A DNA stretch of 29,180 bases from an uncultured Oscillospiraceae bacterium (GTDB lineage: Bacteria; Bacillota; Clostridia; Oscillospirales; Oscillospiraceae), in NCBI GenBank assembly GCA_900757415.1, contig CAAENU010000088.1:1-29180 (forward strand), written 5' to 3'. Below, piece after piece: positions 24,175 through 29,180 of the stretch (position 1 is its first letter; every line of letters starts with the position of its first letter). The translations under genes were made by a program, and so were the position numbers. Below the pieces are notes generated by a model that worked only from the letters and a program-made list of their open reading frames with translations, did no database searches and was not told the origin of the DNA.

Positions 24175-25131
24175 TTATCTTTTTTGGAAATATTTATTTT
24201 TTCCAATGCTCTCAATGATCTCCTGCCGCAGCCAAGCGGGCTCTGCCACCTCTACAAAGGAGAGGTATTGCAGTGCCCAAAAGCGCACACCGCGCGGCGG
24301 GGTAGTCAATACGGCGGTAAAGGTCTGCTCGTCCCGCTCAAAAATCTGTATGTCCGTACCAAAGCGGTCCAGCACATCGTCCAGCACGGCGCGGTCGCAG
24401 TGTAGCACCACCCGCTCCGGCGCACCCACAAAGGCGTAAACGGCATCTTGTGCCTCTTGCTTCTGCGCCGACTTTTCGCTGCGGGGCTCGTCCAGTATCC
24501 GAATATCCGCCATGCGGTCAATGCGGTACAACCGCGTGTGCGGATCGTGGTCGGGGACGCAGATAAGGTAATAGTGTTCGTTGGTGTACACCATCTCATA
24601 GGGGCTGAGAGTGTAGGTCGCCGTAGGATGCTGCCGTTTGTCATATCCGTAGTGCAAGTAATCCAAGGTCACTTTCTTCTTGCGTGTAATGGCCTCATCC
24701 AACTGCTCAATATTCCAAAAAACCTGCCGGTTACCGGTCTTATGTCCCTGCCGGGCGACGGTCAGATGGCGATACTTTTTCCGCTGGTGGACACTGAGCT
24801 GCTTTTGCAGTTTTTGGACAAGCTGCTCGGTCTGCCGAGGGGGAATAAAGGGAAAGGCGTACACCGCGTCCGTCAGCAGAAGAACTTCCGACTGCTCCAG
24901 CTCTCGACTACGGAGGTAATAGCCCACGCCGTTATCCTCGTAAAGGGAGATGTCGTAACCGAGCTCGATCAAAAGCGCAACAGCCCCGTATACGGTGCGG
25001 CGGTCGATTTTGAAACCGTAGAGGGACTGCATCTTTGCAATGATCTCCCGCATGGGCAGAATGTGTTCCGCATCGGAATACTCCTTTAGAACCTCCAAAA
25101 GGCAGATGGCATTGGCTTTTTCCGTCAGCAT
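24175..25131 (-). CDS. WYL-domain transcriptional regulator
   Basis: This 318-residue protein has an N-terminal winged helix (about 5-72; IDRRTVYGAVALLIELGYDI is the recognition region) and a central WYL domain (about 142-212). In the WYL domain LSPYEMVYTNEHYYLICV replaces the canonical WYL by HYYL, and RLYRIDRM (200-207) is the conserved basic motif. A C-terminal extension (about 225-310) resembles the WCX domain. WYL proteins sense nucleic-acid or nucleotide ligands and often control phage-defence or mobile-element genes (BrxR and CapW are examples). GGAGGG lies 8 nt before ATG. The gene sits directly downstream of the Cys-rich mini-gene and upstream of the nuclease, so it may regulate this operon and itself. 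Confidence 0.92.
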   Translation of the reverse strand: MLTEKANAICLLEVLKEYSDAEHILPMREIIAKMQSLYGFKIDRRTVYGAVALLIELGYDISLYEDNGVGYYLRSRELEQSEVLLLTDAVYAFPFIPPRQTEQLVQKLQKQLSVHQRKKYRHLTVARQGHKTGNRQVFWNIEQLDEAITRKKKVTLDYLHYGYDKRQHPTATYTLSPYEMVYTNEHYYLICVPDHDPHTRLYRIDRMADIRILDEPRSEKSAQKQEAQDAVYAFVGAPERVVLHCDRAVLDDVLDRFGTDIQIFERDEQTFTAVLTTPPRGVRFWALQYLSFVEVAEPAWLRQEIIESIGKNKYFQKR

Positions 25132-25153
25132 AATGCAGTCCCTCCGTGTCGTT

Positions 25154-25354
25154 TTACTTCAGTACCGGCCACTTAGCCCAATTAGAGCAGGAAGAACTGC
25201 AAAACTTTGTACTGCCCCGATTGGAACCGTTTGGAATTTGGCACTTGGCGCTATTGCTGGTCGGCTCCGAAGAGTTTCCGGAATTCACCAGATTGCGGCT
25301 TCCGGTCCAATAGGCGCAAGTGGCGCAGACCTTGTTTGTTTTGGAATAATGCAT
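25154..25354 (-). CDS. cysteine-rich mini-protein
   Basis: This 66-residue protein has CATCAYWTGSR (10-20), then single cysteines at 38, 52 and 56. The CxxC plus later cysteine pairs suggest a small zinc-binding fold. The middle is Ser/Asn-rich. I believe similar CxxCxYWxG proteins occur in Clostridial elements, but no function is known to me. ATG 25354 is chosen because GAGGAG lies about 8 nt upstream; a longer TTG reading from 25372 would include the ribosome-binding site. An extended -10 promoter lies just before it. It ends 22 nt before the WYL regulator and is probably the first gene of that transcript. Confidence 0.7.
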   Translation of the reverse strand: MHYSKTNKVCATCAYWTGSRNLVNSGNSSEPTSNSAKCQIPNGSNRGSTKFCSSSCSNWAKWPVLK

Positions 25355-25372
25355 AAAGACATCTCCTCTCAA

Positions 25373-25381
25373 AGTATAGCA
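25373..25381 (-). promoter_or_regulatory. extended -10 promoter for the Cys-rich/WYL/GIY-YIG operon
   Basis: TGCTATACT on the - strand is an extended -10; the expected start is near 25366, just before the GAGAGGAG site. The 17-bp position upstream reads TATGCA, a weak -35. The TGTACAAAAGTCTGTA motif (25420-25435) lies further upstream, where an activator could bind. Confidence 0.55.
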
Positions 25382-25447
25382 TCAGTTGTGACGCTTGCAT
25401 AGATGCTACCATAAGGGGGTGTACAAAAGTCTGTATTGCTGTTCTGT

Positions 25448-26398
25448 CTATATAGAGATGTTATCTATATCTGAGGTGGCTTCATTCAGCACGCCATAGA
25501 CCTCCGCCAAGGCGCGGACATACTGCGGAAAATTGCGCCGCAGCTCACTGTCCTCCCCCGGCGGCAGAATCGGTCTCTGCATCATACGATGAACAGCCCT
25601 CCATACCTGAAGCCTGCTGCCTGGATAGGCTTCTCTCAGCTTCTCGACCGCGCGGTTCTTCGCCTTCTCCACGGCGGACTCCTTCATCATGTGATACATC
25701 CCAATCTCTTTCAAGGACGCCTCCGAGTATCCGAACACGCCGCAGGTCTTGCCGAGAATGTCCCTGTCCTTCTTCGGCAGGGTGTCGAACAGCTCCCGGA
25801 GGAGCTCAATGCAGACCTTGCGGTACACGGCTTGCTCCGCCGAAACGGAGAGCATCCCCGGCATCAGCCGCTCGTAGGGATCGTCGTCATAACCCTCCGG
25901 GACAAGATCATGCACACCGAGGAAATGGGTGTTGTAGCGAATATATCGGCTGACACGAGCCTCGGGGACGCCTAACTCCTCCGCGATTTCACCAGTATCC
26001 TTCCATGCGGCATGATACAGCCTCTGCGCCTGACGGACGGCAGACATCTCGTCCTTGCTCAGTGCCATGCAGCCAATATTCTGTTCCAGCCAGCGGGTCA
26101 TGCGCCCCTTCAAATGCGGGTAAAGATAGGTGGTGAGCGCGGCGCAGTTCTGGTCATATTCTCTGCTCTGTATCCGCGTCAGAAGCTCCAACGCGCCTTC
26201 GCCGCAGAGATCGTCCAGAATCGTTTTCGTATACGCGGAAAATTGTTTCGGATGATGCTGATTCGCCGTCAGGCAGTTGAATTCCGCCGCGGTTTCCTTG
26301 GCGATGCCGCGGATCAGACCGATATTTTTATGGTACAGCTTTTCCAGCGCAGCATCATCGCCGTCATAATATTGGCGAATTAGTTGCTCGTTGGTCAT
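25448..26398 (-). CDS. sigma-70 family RNA polymerase sigma factor
   Basis: This 316-residue protein has the sigma-70 order. Region 2 is MTNEQLIRQYYDGDDAALEK onward (1-110), including LTTYLYPHLKGRMTRWL. A region 3-like helix-turn-helix is at GEIAEELGVPEARVSRYIRY (136-155). Region 4 (about 200-258) is LFDTLPKKDRDIL, then EASLKEIG and NRAVEKLREAYPG. An extra C-terminal tail of about 55 residues follows. Sigma-like proteins of this kind are common in Clostridial conjugative elements and phages, where they are thought to drive element genes. Its ATG overlaps the stop of the upstream zinc-motif gene (ATGA), so the two are made together. No anti-sigma gene is recognised. Confidence 0.85.
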   Translation of the reverse strand: MTNEQLIRQYYDGDDAALEKLYHKNIGLIRGIAKETAAEFNCLTANQHHPKQFSAYTKTILDDLCGEGALELLTRIQSREYDQNCAALTTYLYPHLKGRMTRWLEQNIGCMALSKDEMSAVRQAQRLYHAAWKDTGEIAEELGVPEARVSRYIRYNTHFLGVHDLVPEGYDDDPYERLMPGMLSVSAEQAVYRKVCIELLRELFDTLPKKDRDILGKTCGVFGYSEASLKEIGMYHMMKESAVEKAKNRAVEKLREAYPGSRLQVWRAVHRMMQRPILPPGEDSELRRNFPQYVRALAEVYGVLNEATSDIDNISI

Positions 26399-27690
26399 GA
26401 TTGCTCACCCGCCTTTTCCTTCGGCGGACGGCCCCTCGGATTGGCCGTTCTGGTGATCCCGCAGTGCTGGTAAACGCGCTCAGAGGAAATACGCTGCTCG
26501 AAAGCCTCTACGGAGATATTCGCGTCGCGCAGGGCATCATAGAGCAGATCCCGCACATAGTCCTTGGCTTTTCTTGTGTCCTCCTGTGAGATCGCGCCTC
26601 GCTGCATATCCTTTGTGATGCGGGCAAAGGCGGTCACCTTGACTTTGACCTTGGGAATGTCCTTTGCCAGTTCCTTCTGCAACTCCACCGTGCCGAACTG
26701 CCGGCAGGTGTAGCCGGGCGCATGGGGACACGCCCCTTCGCAGTACAAAGCATGGACACCGCTCTTGAGCAGAAAATACCGTCCGCAGATGATGCAGCGG
26801 CGGACGTTGTGCCCACTGTTCAGCGCCAGCATAAAATCCGCTTTCATCAGCGCCTGCAGGCTGTCGGTCACGTGCTCCTGACAGATGGCGACAGAGCCGT
26901 CCGGCAGCGGCCGCGGCACATAGGAAAGCTCGTAGGCGTCGTGGGTCGTATAGCAGTCGCCGTTGTTGCGGATGGGATTGACGATCAGCTTCTCTGCGAT
27001 GCGATCATCGTTATAAAAGCCGTAGAGTGCTGCGGCATAGTCCTCCGGGCTGTTATGCTTCAGCTTGGACAGACTAAATCTGATGAAATTCCGAATAGTG
27101 CCGTTGAAAGCGCGAATGTCGTGAAGATATGTTTCATAACGGCGGATGTACTTTTTGTAATCACGCCATGCGTCCTTGGTAGGACCGATGGCACGAAGCA
27201 TTTCGTAATAAAAGGCATCGCCTTTTTCTAAAGCTGCTTCGCTCGGATGGAACAGGTCAAGCGGAACATCCTTGACCGTTTCACTGCGCGCGGAGATTTC
27301 ATTCGCCACGCGCTCAAGTCGTTCCCGTTGTATCTCTTCTGTCGGCTCATGCTCCTCTTTCGGAAACAAATCGAACTGCCCCGTGACCTCCCGTATGACA
27401 GAGAAGAAAGCGTCCTCGCTCTCGTCCAGCAGCAGGCGGAACACAGCGTAGCGGCGCAGCACTCCGCATAGCGCCGCCAACTCCTCGTTCAGCTTCCACC
27501 AAAGCTCTATGCTCCCGCTTTGCTCATATTCCTCCGCAAGGCCGGTGACCTGCTTCATGCGTTTGCTCATGGGTCGATATTCGTCCGGCGACAGGTTCAG
27601 CAGATCGGCGGTCAACATACCGGCAGTGAACTGCTGACCGTATAGCTCCAGCGTACTACCATAGGTGTAGAAAACGATGCTGCCCTCCAT
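26395..27690 (-). CDS. zinc-motif protein resembling DUF6076
   Basis: This 431-residue protein begins MEGSIVFYTYGSTLELYGQQ. The first 200 residues are mostly helical. Residues about 235-330 end in a cysteine cluster, CIICGRYFLLKSG (C299, C302) and YCEGAC (C317, C321), followed by CRQFG; this looks like a zinc-binding treble-clef or CGNR-like finger. A basic tail, ANPRGRPPKEKAG, has an AT-hook-like RGRP and could bind DNA. The arrangement resembles DUF6076 proteins of Clostridial elements; this is from memory and not confirmed. ATG 27690 has AGGAGGGG 5-6 nt upstream. Longer in-frame readings to 27774 run across the promoter. It is coupled to the sigma gene. Confidence 0.78.
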   Translation of the reverse strand: MEGSIVFYTYGSTLELYGQQFTAGMLTADLLNLSPDEYRPMSKRMKQVTGLAEEYEQSGSIELWWKLNEELAALCGVLRRYAVFRLLLDESEDAFFSVIREVTGQFDLFPKEEHEPTEEIQRERLERVANEISARSETVKDVPLDLFHPSEAALEKGDAFYYEMLRAIGPTKDAWRDYKKYIRRYETYLHDIRAFNGTIRNFIRFSLSKLKHNSPEDYAAALYGFYNDDRIAEKLIVNPIRNNGDCYTTHDAYELSYVPRPLPDGSVAICQEHVTDSLQALMKADFMLALNSGHNVRRCIICGRYFLLKSGVHALYCEGACPHAPGYTCRQFGTVELQKELAKDIPKVKVKVTAFARITKDMQRGAISQEDTRKAKDYVRDLLYDALRDANISVEAFEQRISSERVYQHCGITRTANPRGRPPKEKAGEQS

Positions 27691-27708
27691 GTGTGCCCCT
27701 CCTGGTAA

Positions 27709-27738
27709 AATCTGTCCTACATGAATTTTAATCTGTCC
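27709..27738 (-). promoter_or_regulatory. pair of direct repeats (candidate operator) in the DUF6076-like gene leader
   Basis: GGACAGATT on the - strand occurs at 27738-27730 and again at 27717-27709, exactly 21 bp (two helical turns) apart. Both lie between the predicted transcription start and the ribosome-binding site, a good position for a repressor. Confidence 0.45.
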
Positions 27739-27750
27739 ATGCTTTTTCTC

Positions 27751-27779
27751 AGCATAGCATAAATTCCTCCACAATACAA
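27751..27779 (-). promoter_or_regulatory. promoter for the DUF6076-like/sigma operon
   Basis: On the - strand TTGTAT (27779-27774) and TATGCT (27756-27751) are 17 bp apart. A TG dinucleotide one base before the -10 makes it an extended -10 (TGCTATGCT). Confidence 0.65.
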
Positions 27780-27780
27780 G

Positions 27781-27833
27781 CAGAGGGAAGAAACCACGCG
27801 CTGCCCCGTGGTAACTCCCCTCTGTATTTTTTT
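27781..27833 (+). terminator. terminator/attenuator-like hairpin in the leader of the AAA_25 gene
   Basis: An outer stem CAGAGGG/CCCTCTG (27781-27787 with 27818-27824) and an inner stem ACCACG/CGTGGT (27793-27798 with 27807-27812) are followed by a T-run at 27827-27833. It lies on the + strand, about 50 nt before the start at 27882. It could attenuate that gene, or stop transcripts arriving from the left. Confidence 0.7.
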
Positions 27834-27881
27834 GCTCTCATCGTTCCGATGGGAGCACTATTTTTTAAGGAGGAACAAAAA

Positions 27882-28949
27882 TTGAAAAAAGAAAACCGAT
27901 TGCTGACCATTGACGGAGAAACGCTGATGAGTCAGCCGCTCACACCGCTGAACTTCGTGGTGGATACGCTGATCTCTCAAGGTCTGCACATCCTCGCGGG
28001 CTCTCCCAAGGTGGGAAAGTCATGGCTGGCGCTGTGGCTGGCCGTCACGGTGGCGAAGGGCGAAGCTGTCTGGGGCATGGGCGTGAAGCAGGGCACTACG
28101 CTCTACCTCTGCCTGGAGGATTCCACCCTCCGCATCCAGAACCGCCTGTTCGAGATCACGGAGGACGCCCCCGCCAACGTCCACTTCTCCACCAACAGCG
28201 ATACCCTTGGCAAGGGGTTGGAGGGACAGCTCTGCGCGTTCCTTTCTGAACACCCCGACACGGTGCTGGTCATCATCGACACGCTGCAGATGATCCGCGG
28301 CGCCGGTTATGACAACACCTACGCAAATGACTACCGTGACCTCTCCGTGCTGAAGCACATTGCGGACACCCACGGCATCGCCATTCTGCTGATCCATCAT
28401 CTGCGAAAGGAGCTTGCCGACGATGTGTTCAGCCGCATCTCCGGCACAACGGCCATCAGCGGCGCGGTGGATTCCAGCTTCACGCTGGTGGAGGACAAAC
28501 GCGGCAGCGGCAAGGCAACGTTCTCCTGCATCGGGCGCGACATCGAGTACCGGGAGCTGACGCTGGAGCGCAACGCGGAAAATGTGTGGGAGCTGGTGTC
28601 GGACAGCCGGACGCAGCCGGAGCTGTTGGGTGGCCGGATCGTCATTCTTCTCTCTGAGCTGATGCGTGACCGCACGGAATTTATCGGCACTCCCACGGAG
28701 CTGTCCGCGCTGATCGACCCTGCGGGCAGCGAGGGCATCACGCCGAAGAAGGTATCCCGTCTGATTCTGCAAAGCGTTGCCGCACTAAGCAAAATCGGCA
28801 TTTCCGCCGTGGTGCGCCGCAGCAATGGCAAGCGGCTCATCGAACTGCGCCGTGCCGAAAGTGACGATGCACAGGGTACCCAAGCTGTTGACCCTATCGA
28901 CCCTGCCGATGTCTCAGGCGGTGAAAACGCCCCGTGTTTCGCCGTGTGA
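27882..28949 (+). CDS. RepA-like AAA_25 family ATPase
   Basis: This 355-residue protein belongs to the RecA-fold helicase/RepA group (AAA_25) found in plasmids, phages and conjugative elements. Walker A is GSPKVGKS (40-47), in LHILAGSPKVGKSWLALWLA. LYLCLEDS (75-82) is typical of the family, Walker B is TVLVIIDTLQ (127-136), and LLIHHLRK with SGTTAISGAVDS marks the later core. A C-terminal winged-helix-like region (about 230-320) follows. It may act in element replication or transfer. I choose TTG 27882, with AAGGAGG 8 nt upstream; ATG 27849 is in frame but lacks a ribosome-binding site and lies right after the hairpin. No clear promoter is visible. Confidence 0.85.
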   Translation: MKKENRLLTIDGETLMSQPLTPLNFVVDTLISQGLHILAGSPKVGKSWLALWLAVTVAKGEAVWGMGVKQGTTLYLCLEDSTLRIQNRLFEITEDAPANVHFSTNSDTLGKGLEGQLCAFLSEHPDTVLVIIDTLQMIRGAGYDNTYANDYRDLSVLKHIADTHGIAILLIHHLRKELADDVFSRISGTTAISGAVDSSFTLVEDKRGSGKATFSCIGRDIEYRELTLERNAENVWELVSDSRTQPELLGGRIVILLSELMRDRTEFIGTPTELSALIDPAGSEGITPKKVSRLILQSVAALSKIGISAVVRRSNGKRLIELRRAESDDAQGTQAVDPIDPADVSGGENAPCFAV

Positions 28950-29138
28950 GCCGCTGTGTGCGCTCGCAGAGCCGACGGGGAACGAGTACACGACAAGGAG
29001 CTTATTAAGCCACCGTGTCCCCTGCGCGTCCAGCGTTTCAACAGCATGAAGCGCACGCCGAGGGTAGTGATATCACCTCACACAGAAGTGTCGAAAAAAA
29101 TGCGAAACGGGAGTTTTTATCACCGCCCCCAACAAGGC

Positions 29139-29173
29139 TCCCGCCGAAACCCAGCGAAGCGGTTTCGGCGGGA
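29139..29173. repeat. strong 13-bp inverted repeat (candidate oriT or terminator-like structure)
   Basis: TCCCGCCGAAACC (29139-29151) pairs perfectly with GGTTTCGGCGGGA (29161-29173) around a 9-nt loop. No T-run follows within the window. It lies about 190 nt after the AAA_25 gene, where conjugative elements often carry oriT ahead of a relaxase gene. The 28950-29138 stretch holds no gene I can support. Confidence 0.5.
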
Positions 29174-29180
29174 AGAGGAC

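Larger units (their letters stand above)
20876..29180. mobile_element. left part of an integrated element (genomic island or ICE), right end not in window
   Basis: The left boundary is the truncated tRNA-Leu. The cargo is typical of Clostridial integrative elements: a mobile-element-type sigma factor, a DUF6076-like protein, a RepA/AAA_25 ATPase, a WYL regulator, a GIY-YIG protein and an AAA+ ATPase. The 21143-23056 gene is visibly richer in A+T than the chromosomal genes to its left, whereas 26395-28949 is not, so the element appears mosaic. No integrase, relaxase or type IV secretion gene is visible, so conjugative ability is not shown. Confidence 0.75.

Noticed and set aside
1..29180. CRISPR array, rRNA, or intact insertion sequence
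   Set aside because: No spaced direct-repeat array, rRNA sequence or transposase was seen.

Overview
The window is GC-rich DNA whose proteins look most like those of gut Clostridia (Oscillospirales/Oscillospiraceae-type Bacillota). That placement rests on an Mbl-type MreB, ComFC, RecD2, strong AGGAGG ribosome-binding sites, TTG starts, and the style of the accessory genes. It is an inference, not a sequence match.

Layout. (1) 1-4146, + strand: uvrB, a DMT-family permease, a TraX-like membrane protein and a YbaK-type aminoacyl-tRNA deacylase. This block lies between two inverted copies of a 70-nt palindromic repeat. (2) 4147-4786: gene-free, with the second repeat copy, a run of perfect stem-loops and the uvrA promoter. 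(3) 4787-10823, + strand: uvrA, a small membrane-anchored hypothetical protein, recD2 and comFC, with overlapping or closely spaced genes (DNA repair and DNA uptake/recombination). (4) 10992-12023: mbl with its own promoter and terminator. (5) 12258-15891: ATPase plus two permeases of a BmpA-type nucleoside ABC transporter, in overlapping frames, without the usual lipoprotein. (6) 16064-19171, - strand: a small P-loop protein, pgi and a D-alanyl-D-alanine carboxypeptidase. (7) 19427-20779, + strand: a MATE efflux transporter.

At 20830-20881 the 3' part of a tRNA-Leu(UAG) gene is present, from the anticodon loop to CCA, with no 5' half. This is what remains on one side when an integrative element enters a tRNA gene through its anticodon loop. 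Everything to the right (about 20882-29180) therefore looks like the left part of an integrated element; its integrase and its other end lie outside the window.

Element cargo, mostly - strand: an AAA+ ATPase of the SpoVK/CbbX type with a long unusual N-terminal region, a 137-aa unknown protein, a GIY-YIG nuclease-like protein preceded by a 15-codon leader ORF, a WYL-domain regulator, a Cys-rich mini-protein, a sigma-70-like factor, and a zinc-motif protein resembling DUF6076. Facing right is a RepA/AAA_25-type ATPase with a terminator-like hairpin in its leader, followed by a strong inverted repeat that could belong to an origin of transfer. The ATPase, nuclease and WYL regulator together are the best candidate for an undescribed system (possibly defence or element maintenance). 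That function is inferred from gene content only.
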